64,000 bases of DNA from Symbiodinium natans (lineage: Eukaryota; Sar; Dinophyceae; Suessiales; Symbiodiniaceae). Positions 54,396-64,000 of the stretch are shown here, one piece after another. The notes beneath the pieces are model-generated. The model did no database searches, was not told where the DNA came from, and saw only the letters and a program-made list of their open reading frames with translations. Made by a program: the position numbers and the translations under genes. Numbering within the stretch: position 1 is the first letter of the stretch; each line of letters begins with the position of its first letter. The DNA lies in assembly GCA_905221605.1 (NCBI GenBank), contig CAJNDS010002778.1, forward strand, positions 62,001-126,000, read 5' to 3'.

Positions 54396-56283
54396 CTGAG
54401 CCTGCCCAGAAGGTTCATCCGGCTGTCAAAGTGCGACTTTTCAGACGGTTGTTGGCGCCTCAAGATCACAGAGTAGCGGGCGAAGCTTGCGCTGAGGTGC
54501 GACAGCCTGGGAGTCGCCCGGCCATCTGCGCTTTGAGATTCAGAGTCCAGAGCCACTTCAAGAACACACACATAACATCCATCTCACTTGCTAAGCAAGG
54601 AGCTGTAAGCTTCGTCTCAACTTTGTGATCATTCCTTGGAAGGCTTGACCATTGATTCGGCAGACTTGCGAAACTTGTCAGGCTGGCATCCGGTTTGCTC
54701 GGGGATGCCAAGCTACAGGGAAAGTCCTGAAGCCCTCGAACCGTCAAGGAGTCAAGGCTTGGCCTGCAGGTCCTATTTCCATTTAATTCTTGCCCAGCCT
54801 CACACAACATGACAGGATTCCTCCCGCGTTGCCCATGGCTTCAAAAAACACCAGGAGCTTGCAAAGCTACGCTGGATGTTGAACCACACAGCTAAGACAC
54901 ATCACACGCTCTCAGAACGTAGGGATTAACAACGTTTCTGTAAATGCAAAGAGTGTGAAGTCGTCGCGCATGGCTGATTGACATCACAACGACTCTCATG
55001 TGCTCGCTGCACGCTCGACCGAGGTGTACCCAGGCCTCCTCCAGTCGGGGGAGTCATGGTCGGCGTGTATGCCCAACCTACATTCGTTCTCAGAGAAACG
55101 TAGAGAAATTGCACCCGGAATTTCTCAGAAGACCTTTCCACAGCATCCCTGCACAAGCTGCACTAGTGACCCACGAGCTCAACCTTTTGGAGCCGGGCTT
55201 TCAGAGGTCCCGGCGCAGCTCACACTGTGCTCAGTTCAACATAACGGCAGGGATCTTGGATTGAAACAATTGAAACAGCCGTGCCAACCCAAACGCATGC
55301 TGATGTATAGCCACACGAACACGATTTGCACTGTGTGTCTCGCAGTCTCGCATCCTTCAATCACTTCGGTCAAAATGACGACAGCGCAATCCAACGTGAG
55401 CAGCCCTTTTGCCAGACTCGCCGGCCTCGTGGAGTCAGCTGAGGTTCTAGTGCTGTAGCCTGCGGCAGAAAGGCGGGGACAAATGCCTCGGAAACGACAA
55501 GGTGCCAGACACAACTGAGTCAGGCCTGCGGCAAAAGAGCACTGCCCATCGAGTAGCGAGGTGTTTGCAAGCCTCCAGCAGCTATCGCAAGCGGCGGGGT
55601 CAGAAACGCAAGAAGACAATACAAAAAACAGGCTGCATGCGACATGTGCATCCTTGGAGTTGCAAGTAGGGATGAGGGGGCATGGAGGATCCCATGCGAC
55701 TGCCACACACCTCACCTGAGATCGTAGTCACGACAGTCGCGTGGGCAACCCGACTCCTGGTCGAGACATTACAAGGTCTCTGAGCCCATTTCTATACTAA
55801 GGATCGCCGTTGCTTGGACTTGAACAAGCACATCGGTCACATTGGCTGCGAGATGTTAAGCTTTGGAACAGTGGCCTTGCTGCCGCTGCTGCTGGTGCTG
55901 TTGGCAGTGTCACCGGAGCACTGAACCTCAGGGGTCCAGCTTACAAGACAGTTCGGTGCCTGAAGCCTTACACCAGAGCTATGACTGCGACTCCGCTCAG
56001 CACTGATATCCGACCGTTACAGCGTCCCACGGGAATCACACGAACACTGGGGATTGCTCCCGACATGCAACTGAGCTTCAAGCTGTCGCAAGGTTTGCTG
56101 GCCAGTCGCAAGATTGACCGGCTCAGACCTTGCCCGGTCACGGATAATAGGGATGCCCAATGGCAGTCTGACGGTGGAAAGACGCAACTTCTAAAGCCTC
56201 CAAAAACCTCTCTCCACTTCAGCTGATGGTCAGCTGCTCGCGGCATACACCGATCTGGAGTGGCTTTTTGAGGCACACTTCTT
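54396..56283. other. no firm gene; ambiguous readings
   Basis: 54396-54560 minus (ARYSVILRRQQPSEKSHF) may be a further 5' exon of the EF-hand gene. 55030-55150 minus (EKFRVQFLYVSLRTNVGW) and 55280-55440 (minus AKGLLTLDCAVVILTEVI; plus VSSPFARLAGLVESAEV) are protein-like. A plus frame 55810-56226 (AAAAAGAVGSVTGALNL, 138 codons) is open. None has both boundaries. Confidence 0.35.
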
Positions 56284-56616
56284 TTGACTCTTGGCAGGCC
56301 GTCCCAGTCAAGTGCTGCTCATGGTCAACTCCCTCTTGCAGTCTTGCATCTGAGCCCGAAGGAGGAAAGTTCGTGTGGACAGAGGGCCACCGAGCTGCGT
56401 CTTCTTGAGTTCAAGATCGCGGTCGAGCCATGGATCGACGATCCAGTTTTTCAGATGATCGACGGCAGGTTCACGGTCTACACGTGTGCCTCAGAAACTT
56501 GCGGATCATGCTGCTCAAGGCAAGTTGGCCCCACAGCATGTGGGGACTGCGAACGCAGGGAACCTCCGGGATTCCTGGCTCCGCAGCGCCCAAGCTGCTC
56601 AAAGCCGAGCCCGTGA
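56284..56616 (+). CDS. plus-strand exon, Cys-rich end
   Basis: The plus strand reads TELRLLEFKIAVEPWIDD, FQMIDGRFTVYTCASETCG, then SCCSRQVGPTACGDCERRE to a stop at 56616. The middle has about 70 percent G/C third positions and good composition. A GC donor (CTCAAG|GCAAGT, 56518) could end the exon earlier. The Cys pattern might bind metal; family unknown. Confidence 0.4.
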   Translation: MTLGRPSQSSAAHGQLPLAVLHLSPKEESSCGQRATELRLLEFKIAVEPWIDDPVFQMIDGRFTVYTCASETCGSCCSRQVGPTACGDCERREPPGFLAPQRPSCSKPSP

Positions 56617-56898
56617 TGGATCCTGCTCTGTTAGGCAAAGAATTACCATGGCATGCTCTCAATTCCCACCCACGCCACATGATCGTATCATGGACATTCA
56701 TGGACCCACTTCCCATGCTGTCACTCCAAACACATGAGCAGTCGCTCAGGCCTGGCTGGCCTAACCGTCCCCTCTCCTTCTACAGCCAATAGCATCTGTA
56801 AGAAGGGTCATTGCTTCTTCGCATCCCTTTCAAGGACAGTAGCAAAAGAATACTGATCGTCATTTTCATACAGGAGGTGGATAGCGGATCACTTCCAG

Positions 56899-57000
56899 GC
56901 TTCAAGTGCCCCTGCCCTTGCGCCCTTGATTGCCCCAGACAAGGCCGACGCAGCGCGTTCGCTATAGCGTGGAGCTTGCACATGCAACTCCAGAGTTGCT
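56899..57000 (-). CDS. possible exon
   Basis: Minus strand reads ELHVQAPRYSERAASALSG and AIKGARAGALEAWK, ending at TGGAA|GTGATC. A competing frame (VLRQQLWSCMCKLHAIAN) overlaps. Unknown. Confidence 0.3.
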
Positions 57001-57261
57001 GTCGCAACACGCTCGAAAACAAATCGAATGTCAATAACTCAAGGGGCAGAAGTGTCCTGCTTCCTGCGCGTCCACAGCTGGAGCCGCTCCTGTCAAAAGC
57101 CGGGGGCAGAAAGGAGCTGGGAGGTTGCACTGCTGTCGCTGAAAAAGTTCACCTTTGTTCATCCAAGAACGAGAAGCATGCACATCATGCACAACACACT
57201 AAACGGCCATCGCAAGCTTTGTCACCTCCGCAGTGCGGAACATGCCAGCTCGCTCAGCGGC

Positions 57262-57450
57262 CTGCATGAACAAAGGCTCATAACAAAATTCGCCTCCGCC
57301 TCGCCTGTGTGGTGTCAGAGGTTGCGTAATTATGGGACCCTCCTCCAAATCCCGAATGTCGCCACCTTCTGGCAAGCTTCCGGGTTTTTCCATGACGTAG
57401 AAGACGGAGATATTCACACCCTGGGAATTGGGTTCCTCGACCCGACCTAC
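57262..57450 (-). CDS. exon of unknown protein
   Basis: After ACCTTGGTAG|G the minus strand reads RVEEPNSQGVNISVFYVM, EKPGSLPEGGDIRDLEE, PIITQPLTPHRRGGGE and FCYEPLFMQ, where a GC donor (ATGCAG|GCCGCT) or read-through to 57199 follows. Good composition throughout. A C15 run (57474-57488) lies just upstream. Not recognised. Confidence 0.5.
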
Positions 57451-57473
57451 CAAGGTACGGGCACGGAGCACCA

Positions 57474-57488
57474 CCCCCCCCCCCCCCC
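57474..57488. repeat. C15 run
   Basis: Homopolymer of 15 C next to the upstream exon edge. Confidence 0.95.
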
Positions 57489-57857
57489 GCTCAGGGTGGA
57501 GTGAAGCGGGAGGGGGGCGAGGGGCGGGGGGTTGACAATCTTTTTAAATTTCGACATGTATGGACCCTAAACTTTTGCGTGCCGGGCCGGGCCGAGGGCG
57601 ATAAGCCTGAAACCTTACTGGCGTGCAAGTCGAGCGTGTGTGTGTGTATATATGTGTATATGTGTATATGTGACATGCTTGTTTGTATTAGTTAACTACG
57701 AGTATTTAGTTGTAGATTATGCATACGCACCCATACAGCACATGTCTGCGTGCACCGCTGCGCGTATGGCACCCGAAACAACAAGCGGTGCCTCAGTGGG
57801 TGACTTCTTTGCACTCCACACGGCGGCAACCTTGCAGATCCGTGCACGAGCATGACA

Positions 57858-58191
57858 TCATGGATCAAACCAGTCTGGGCATGTCTGGGCCCATGCCAGG
57901 AAGTGTGAGGACCGAGAAGCTTCGGGTACAGAGGCCTTGTGTGTTTGCTGCGCAGGGCTGGCCTCTTCCGGTGCCATGCCGTCTCGAAGCCACTGAATGC
58001 GCTCCAGCTCCTGCAGAACATTCCGCTGCCGTGGGCTTGCAGAGCACGGGCAGAGGAGCTCCTTGTCTGGATCCAGGTGGTCTGAGTAGCTGATGAAACT
58101 CTGCAGCGAGGGAAAGGAATCCACCTGCTCAACAAGATTCACCACACTGCACTTGTCGGCAATGTCGACACGCTGCTCTGAAGTGTACCGG
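57858..58191 (-). CDS. exon of unknown helical protein
   Basis: After CCTTCGCAG the minus strand reads RYTSEQRVDIADKCSVVN, LVEQVDSFPSLQSFIS, SDHLDPDKELLCPCSA, RQRNVLQELERIQWLRDG and stays open to a stop after CPDWFDP (about 110 codons). A GC donor after QQTHK (CACAAG|GCCTCT) may end the exon near 57929. Helical, Leu/Asp-rich; not recognised. Confidence 0.5.
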
Positions 58192-58274
58192 CTGCGAAGG
58201 TGCTAATTACCTGTCACATAGTACGGATGGGATGAAGACGCACACCCACACACCAGGACACCCAGATGCGGATG

Positions 58275-58640
58275 CTAATGGAGAGATATATACATCAGGC
58301 AGATTGGATCCAAAGCCCTGGGAGCCACCGCGAGGATCCACAACAGGTCATTCTCCAATATGCAGAATACGACTCTGACGAGGAATGTCCGTTCGATCTT
58401 CATTCTTTCAAGTGGCTGCGCCTCTAGGAGTGTGGCCATTGTGAGAAACATCGGGTCTCGACGTTGAATGCCCAAGCGCTGGAATTCCTCCCACTGCAGC
58501 GTTCTGAGGGTAGGAGGAGGGGGGGGGGGGCGGGCGAAGAAGGGCATGCATCGATGCCAGGCGACGCGGGTGCAAACAATTCGGAACATGTTGCAACCCC
58601 CGTGACTCAGCCACCGGTAAAGATCCGCCAAGGAGTGGTC
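58275..58640 (-). CDS. gene fragment with C-terminal hydrophobic helix
   Basis: Exon 58275-58508 follows a strong polypyrimidine tract and ACCCTCAG, reads TLQWEEFQRLGIQRRDP, MFLTMATLLEAQPLERMK, ERTFLVRVVFCILENDL, LLWILAVAPRALDPIC and stops at TAG. Upstream, 58637-58550 reads LADLYRWLSHGGCNMF and RIVCTRVAW. The C-terminal 40 residues are hydrophobic enough for one membrane helix. A G12 run on the plus strand (58519-58530) is the C-rich tract in front of the acceptor. Family unknown. Confidence 0.5.
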   Translation of the reverse strand, partial: DHSLADLYRWLSHGGCNMFRIVCTRVAWHRCMPFFARPPPPPPTLRTLQWEEFQRLGIQRRDPMFLTMATLLEAQPLERMKIERTFLVRVVFCILENDLLWILAVAPRALDPICLMYISLH

Positions 58641-59221
58641 TCATTGAGTTCTAAAGCATTGAAACAGCAAGGGCCCTCGCCTTTTTCTGGAAGTCATTGA
58701 CTGGGTGGAAGGAACCTTGAAACAAACTCGTTTGAAAGGGCATGCACCGCCCCCCCCCTCCCTCAACCAATGTCAATCCACCATGGCTTGATGCAATGAC
58801 ACAGCCCCAGATCTCCTTGCAGCAGCCCCTCGAACCCAAATCTGAGCATGCAACCATTCATGCTGGTGAAGGCATCACGCACGGCGGAGCGCATATCGAG
58901 CCACTGCACCTGTCAACCATTTTTCCTACTTATTCTGGGGGATCCTTCCGGGCCAAAGAGATTCACTGCATTGTGAGCGACTGCTTATTGCAGCCTACGG
59001 GTCATCCTCCCGGGTGGGCAGCAGCGTAGCCTCTTTTCTTCCATAGTCCCTAAGCGCATGCTCAGACTAGAATCAGGCCGTGGACATCTGTCCTGTATGT
59101 CCACACTCTACAGACGAGGCAACTCCTCGGAAGGCCTGAGGTCAGCAAAAACCTAAAGGAAAGTGGTAACGGTAACGGCAAGCAAAACGACATGATGCCT
59201 CGTCTTGGACGGCGGCAGGCC
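58641..59221. other. intergenic / 3' flank
   Basis: Downstream of the phosphoesterase stop on the minus strand. Weak minus reading at 58650-58740 (VPSTQSMTSRKRRGPLL). No gene called. Confidence 0.45.
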
Positions 59222-61295
59222 TTAAACGAAATGAGACGAGGCATTCTTGATAGGTTGGTTGAGCCACTCGGTTGCCAGGTGCGTGCAGCCATGCAGGCCG
59301 CCGCTCTTTTGCAGGCAGTCCATGATCTTGTCAAAGTGATCCTCTGTGGGGAACAGCGGATTCAGAATGAAGACTCCGAGAAAGAATCCTCCAACAACAC
59401 CAAGTGCAAGACCCACAATGCCGAGAGAGGCGTACATGCACTTCTTTCGCTGCATGGCGCACTGGCAATGGCGTGTGAAGAGAAGCCCAGACAGCATTCC
59501 CAGACAAAGACCCACGACCAGGCCCAATGCCATGCTGGCAACGATGCCCCAGCGACTGCCACCACCCACTTCGAAATAATAGAGTTTGGCACGGCCCTGT
59601 GTAGTGTCCAAGTAGGCAAAGCCATACTGCGGCCTGCAGCCGATGTCTGCCATGCCATGACCGCCAATCATGAAACCGTAGTTGTCTTTGCCGTTCTTTG
59701 CCTGTATGTAGTTGCAATGCTCATGCCCATCCATGTACTTCAGCCGCGACTGCAAGCCTGAACATTCTGGAATCTTGAGAAGAGCCTCGTGAACCGCAGG
59801 AACACTCATGCTGTTGCCACATCCTAGCCCTCCGGTGTTCCAGTGCCCCAGCAGGAAAATTACCTCCGGCTTTGACACAGCGAAGTATTTGCACGCCGCA
59901 TGCAAATGCGGCACAGTCTCTTCGTAGGTTGCTGCCCCAGTGTAGCCAAGAAAGCCAACATTCCCCAGCTTGTGGTAGAAGAGGAAGTTGGAGCCATTGT
60001 TCAGGAACGAATTCCAATGTGGCTGGCTGTCTGGGTCAAGGTCGAAATTGAAGAGCCTGCTACTGTCTTGTGAGGCCACCACGTCCATCGGGTAATACTG
60101 CATCTGACCAATACCAAAGTTGTCATTTCGGCTTCCGCAAGCCGGGAACCCACACACCCAGTTGTCGTGATTGCCATTGACCACCATCCAGAACCGACGC
60201 TTTACATTGTGCGACACGTGAGAGAAAAACTCTTTCGAAATCTCGCCGCTCTGATCGTAGAAGTTGTCCTTCGCAACATGAGAAGGAGTCGACAAGTGCA
60301 GACTTTAGAACAAGCATGCGCTTGAGACTGCAGTGATGTAAGCAGACAGACTCATGTAAAGAATATAGGGCACATCTATGACGCCAAGCTTCACCCAGCA
60401 TTCCAAAAAGACTCATGGACTTGTCTTCAAAGACAGTGTTCAGCAGCTTGGTGGATCGATCCAAGGTTTGGAAGGTCGAGCTGTACGAGCACATCACGTA
60501 CGTGGATGAAAAGCATGGGTCGGCAACGAAGAATCCCCGGATGCCAGAATCCTGCATATGGGCGGGACTGGTGAAGATTCAGGGACATGTGAAGCGGCAC
60601 CACTGGCCTCTGGAGGCAAATCGATTTGGATGCTCTGCCCAGCGAGGGTGACTGTGTTCGCACCAGGCTGCAACCTAGGATGATGCCATGCTGCACGAGA
60701 GAGAAGTAACTATTTTGCTGGACTTCAGAAGGACACATGGCTGGTGACACATAGTTCTGCCATGCTCGCAATGTATGTGTCTTCTGCGTGACCGGAAAGA
60801 AGCTTATGGACGAAGAAAGCCAACTCAAAATGTTCAATACATGGTCCGGCAGCGAAAGGAGTGTGCTAAGCAAATGGTGCTCCGTCCAGCGGTATTTGAA
60901 CTGCTCCCGGTAACTGAAAGGAAAGTCGAGAGCCGTCTCAGGGCTTGAAGCCACAATGGACAATCGCACCTTCTCGTAGCCCTGCAAGCATCCGGTGCTG
61001 AGAACAGTGCTGCGGCAGTGCTTGTAATTTTAGCATCTTCTATATACATATATCATATATATGTGTACGTTGGAGGGTGTTGTGGGCAACCAACCATGAA
61101 ACACCTCTCCGATGTGCGCCGAGGCTCCTTGGATCCCAAACCTTTGGCTACGCGAATCTCCAGCTCTGCAGGTGTTGTGTTTGATAAGGTGGCCGTCTGC
61201 GGCACGGGCGAAAGCTGCCAGCTGGATCCAAGCAAACCTCCGAACACTGGCTGCAGGCTCAGGCTCAGCAAGCACAGGCGCTGAAAGAAGTCCAT
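59222..61295 (-). CDS. membrane-anchored calcineurin-like phosphoesterase
   Basis: Four exons give about 545 residues. Exon 1 61095-61295 starts MDFFQRLCLLSLSLQP, a signal peptide. Exon 2 60751-60981 (TTGCAG|G acceptor; 3' edge could also be near 60786). Exon 3 60393-60551 holds the first metal-site strand GFFVADPCFSS. Exon 4 59222-60268 holds DNFYD, GNHDNW (229-234), GHWNTGG (338) and GHEHCNY (378-384), the later motifs of the metallophosphatase fold. The intron between exons 3 and 4 (60269-60392) begins GA; removing it creates LGDNFYD, the GDN metal motif. Near the C-terminus two hydrophobic helices (about 437-462 and 477-499) anchor it, so the enzyme would be extracellular or lumenal. The first motif is D-P-C instead of the usual D-x-H or GDWG, which may alter metal binding. 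The substrate is unknown; acid or purple-acid-type phosphatase is the nearest guess. Confidence 0.83.
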
Positions 61296-62131
61296 GGCGC
61301 CGCGCTGAAATTTCAGTACTACAAATTATTGAATGTTGTGCTGGTGTAGACTTCGTATCGATGATCCCGAAGGAAACCACATCCTGTATGCTTGTAGCTG
61401 CCACTGGACTGCATGCATCTTGCTTGCGAATGCTTTCATCAATGCGTGAAGCTGCAGCGACATGCGTCAGACGTGTGCAACATGACGTTACGGTACTCAC
61501 GGTACTCAGGTACTCTCTCACACCATACATCGCAGCTGGGATTGCAGGGGCGGTCACTGGCGAGATTTGCTGACGGTGGATGACGGGGTGGCCTGATGAA
61601 TTTCTGGGGCAAGCTTCTCCTGCTCTCGATGCCCCAAGGTGTAGAAATTGCCACCTGCAAGTAGCTTTCATGTCGGTAGCAGGGGCGGTGGGTGGGGAGT
61701 GCCAGTAAACAACATGAAGCGTACAAATAATCAAAAGACTCCGCATTTTGGAACGAGGCAGGCTATGCCGACTATGCCAAGCACCCGTAGCCGTTTCACC
61801 ACGGTGATGCATTGAGCTGAAGCTGACAGAGGGAGCCAAAGAGGTACTCGTACTCTGAGTCATAGTGGCCCCCATGCCCAAGAGAGCCAGGCAAGAGGTG
61901 CAAGAGTTCGTGGTGAAAGACACCACTGGGCTGGTATGGGCTGGAGTGTAGAAAGGGTTGTCGCCCATGCCTCCAACATCGCCCTGAAAGAGCCCGGGTC
62001 GTGCGACTGCTAGCAGTCAGCAGTCACAGGAGAGGGCATCGGGATACTCCACCGATGGCATCTGCGACAACTGCGTTACATCTGCCACGGCGATAGAGTG
62101 TTTTTCATTATCGGCCATTGCCTGCGCGTAC
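61296..62131. other. intergenic, upstream of phosphoesterase
   Basis: A 312-codon minus frame (61030-61968) passes through but overlaps exon 1 in another frame and has poor composition (Ser/Thr/Cys/His). It probably is chance. Promoter elements were not recognised. Confidence 0.45.
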
Positions 62132-62285
62132 CTCCGTGTGGAGGTGGCACAAATCAAAATGTGATTGAACCGGGAGCATATTGAAGACTCTACAGGACGA
62201 ACAGATATGTACAGTGCCCCGGGCTCCAAATCTTTGAAAGCCTGTCGCTCCATATCAAATGATGACACAACAGACTCAACAGACT
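62132..62285 (-). CDS. possible exon, unknown protein
   Basis: Between CTCGCAG and ACGGAG|GTACGC the minus strand reads VVSSFDMERQAFKDLEPG, ALYISVRPVESSICSRF and NHILICATSTR, 154 nt. An ATG at 62383 (METTKVIGELRCSR) could be an upstream first exon. Not recognised. Confidence 0.4.
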
Positions 62286-62480
62286 CTGCGAGAGCGGGAT
62301 GGAGTGTGTTAGAATGTTTGTTTGTGATATGCCTTCAAAAGCGACTGCATCGCAGCTCTCCAATGACTTTTGTGGTCTCCATGATCGTCTCCCCGCTCGC
62401 TGAGGTATGAATTCAATGAGGAAAGCAATTGAGTGCTGGTCTACGACAGGCTTCAGGTGCCTTAGAAGTCAAAATCGTCT

Positions 62481-63815
62481 TCAAGGATCGGCCGCCTCCT
62501 TAGCCGCCTTAGCCTCCTCGCCTAGGAGGCTCACAGCATGTTGAGATCGGCCTTGGCCAGTGTGCGCAAATGCCTTGATGGCCACCATGGCCACCCCAGC
62601 CGCACACACACCGCATGCCACAAGCCCAGCAAGTGGACCGTCAGGTAGTGCTAACAAATCCACTGCTTTTGGCGGCATTCTGGGTGCGACAGGTTTACTG
62701 TCATGATCCTTCTTTGATGCGTCGCTGACTATGTGTTTCAAGCTTTTGATTGTGTTTGCCATCTCTTCGTCATGATGCTGCTGCTGGTATAGCATGAGGC
62801 GCTTGTGCTGCAGCTGCATCTCCTTCAAGGCTTAGCAACCACGAAGCGCTTCATTCCCAGGTCCGTTCCACGGCCTTTGAACTTTACACTCCCTCGAAAC
62901 CCTCGAAAGCTTAAGCAAACCACGGAAATCGGCTTAAGACACATTTTGTGTCGAGTCTGATGGGTGAGGCTTCCGAGCATGTATGCGCCCGACGATGTAA
63001 CATGTTCAAATAAACTTAAATATGTTTACAACATGCCAACAAAGAGCAACCTGAATGATACGCATGACGAATGCCACTGGAAGAAAGGTCAGGGAGCTTA
63101 AGCAGCTTAATGTTGTTTCGAGCCCTGCACGTAGAGCGACCCGTGTCTCCTCTTGAAGCTTCTCACGTTCCTTGCGGAGTTGCCTCTCTTCCTCCTGAAG
63201 CTGCGCTGCCTCTTTCTCCGGCTCGGCAACTCTGTGCGAAGTGCTGGAGTTGCTGCGCGAGTTGCTGCGAGAGGCTGAGAGCACCAAACCAGGGTACGAA
63301 GGCTGCATTCTCTGCATTGCCTTGAACTGGGAGAGCAGGCTTGCTCTTTCCTGACTGCCCTTGTCCCCCGTGGAATGCTTGTGACGCAAGTGCCCTCGCC
63401 TCTCCGGGTCGTCGGGGTAGGTCATGTCCGCTCCATGCACGACATCGTGAGCGTGCTGTGCCAAAACAGCGTGCTGCTCTGCACTTCCCTCAGGAAGCTT
63501 GTACACGAGGTGCTTGTGCTGCAGCCAATGCGCTTCCTTGAGCAGCTCACGTTTAAGCCATTTCTCCTCAGAAGTCTGCTCCAGCCATGGCCCAGATGGA
63601 GATGCTGGAGAGCCCCCTGCCGGCCAAACGGGCAAAACCCTGTCATCCTGGAGAACCTGATGCCTCGCGTCGGACCATGTCTTGCTGGAGGATTGGAGGT
63701 TCTCATGGTTCTCCCAATGTTCGTCCCAAGGTCCAGCCTCTCCATTTGCTGCGCCATTGGCTGTACTGGCTGATGCACAGCCCAGGAAAATAACACGAAG
63801 AAACAGAAGGGACAT
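62481..63815 (-). CDS. two-exon secreted/membrane coiled-coil protein
   Basis: Exon 1 63141-63815 starts ATG with a signal peptide (MSLLFLRVIFLGCASAS), then a Trp/His/Glu-rich stretch (PWDEHWENHENLQSS, HKHLVYKLPEGSAEQHAV), a Ser-rich linker and a coiled coil (EKEAAQLQEEERQLRKER). An intron from CACGG|GTCGCT to TTGAAG|G (62823-63140) joins in phase 0 to exon 2 62481-62822: EMQLQHKRLMLYQQQHH, continuing the coiled coil, then a hydrophobic segment GPLAGLVACGVCAAGVAMVA and a basic/Ala tail. Predicted 338 aa. Family unknown. A downstream alternative reading frame ends ILEDDFDF, so the exact C-terminus is not certain. Confidence 0.68.
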
Positions 63816-64000
63816 GGCTCAGGCGGCTAAATTCCACCTTGACCCCTGCATCTGCGGAATGGATGCACACGTGTGCACACACGAGGCGGTATGGTGCGGT
63901 ATGGTGCGTGAGTTGCTCAGTCCCTCTGCTACCAAACGCACCACAAGTGGTTGGCCAGTCGCCTCGTATCGCTTCAGCATGCAGCTGACGTCGACTTGCT
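63816..64000. other. upstream of the last gene
   Basis: 5' flank of the minus-strand gene; nothing recognised. Confidence 0.5.

Noticed and set aside
61030-61968. 312-codon minus-strand open frame.
   Set aside because: Overlaps the signal-peptide exon of the phosphoesterase in a different frame and has Ser/Thr/His-rich random composition.
1-64000. CRISPR arrays, bacterial operons, insertion sequences, rRNA genes.
   Set aside because: No regularly spaced repeats with unique spacers, no transposase with inverted repeats, and no rRNA-like sequence seen; the genome is eukaryotic.

Overview
The window reads as nuclear DNA of a dinoflagellate, most likely a Suessiales/Symbiodiniaceae-type alga. 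Direct signs are: plant-type telomere heptamers (eight CCCTAAA units at 17329-17384); genes cut into many small exons whose introns end in AG followed by G; donors that are often GC or GA instead of GT; G/C-rich third codon positions; and a single-exon, Gly-rich RNA-binding protein of a type known from dinoflagellates (10315-10674). No bacterial operons, Shine-Dalgarno sites, CRISPR, rRNA or recognisable tRNA are present. The trans-spliced leader is added to mRNA, so its absence from the DNA is expected. The lineage is inference; that this is a eukaryotic nuclear segment with dinoflagellate-like splicing is well supported.

Long open frames are poor guides here. I read both strands for exon-sized stretches with protein-like composition, G/C-rich third positions, an AG|G acceptor and a matching donor, and checked phase across junctions. 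Most genes lie on the minus strand. From left to right: fragments at 0.6-6.4 kb, including a TPR-repeat protein; a coiled-coil gene (8.9-9.6 kb); the RRM gene (10.3 kb); an unknown gene (11.8-12.6 kb); a broken membrane-protein gene directly beside the internal telomere repeat (16.0-17.2 kb), then an array of roughly 50-90 bp repeats (17.7-18.25 kb); scattered exons and a possible copia relic (19-23 kb); a plus-strand gene (25.8 kb); minus genes at 26-29.5 kb; an acidic exon (30.8 kb); plus-strand genes (31.8-32.8 kb); a RING-H2 gene (33.6-34.5 kb); further minus genes (36.5-42 kb), among them a long coiled-coil gene and a MAPEG-like membrane protein; a mixed-strand segment (43-48 kb); a five-exon gene followed from its ATG (49.2-49.9 kb); an unknown gene (50.8-51.6 kb); a multi-EF-hand protein (52.4-54.4 kb); several exons at 56-58.6 kb; a secreted or membrane-anchored calcineurin-like phosphoesterase in four exons (59.2-61.3 kb); and a two-exon secreted/membrane coiled-coil gene (62.5-63.8 kb).

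The genes do not form an evident pathway; this looks like an ordinary intron-dense gene neighbourhood. The most interesting signals are structural: many candidate introns of only 36-73 nt with phase-consistent joins; GC-AG and GA-AG introns, one of which rebuilds a catalytic GDN motif; a 10-bp tandem duplication that frameshifts a membrane-protein gene; and the internal telomere tract and repeat array next to that gene. Frameshifts could also be assembly indels, so RNA evidence would be decisive.
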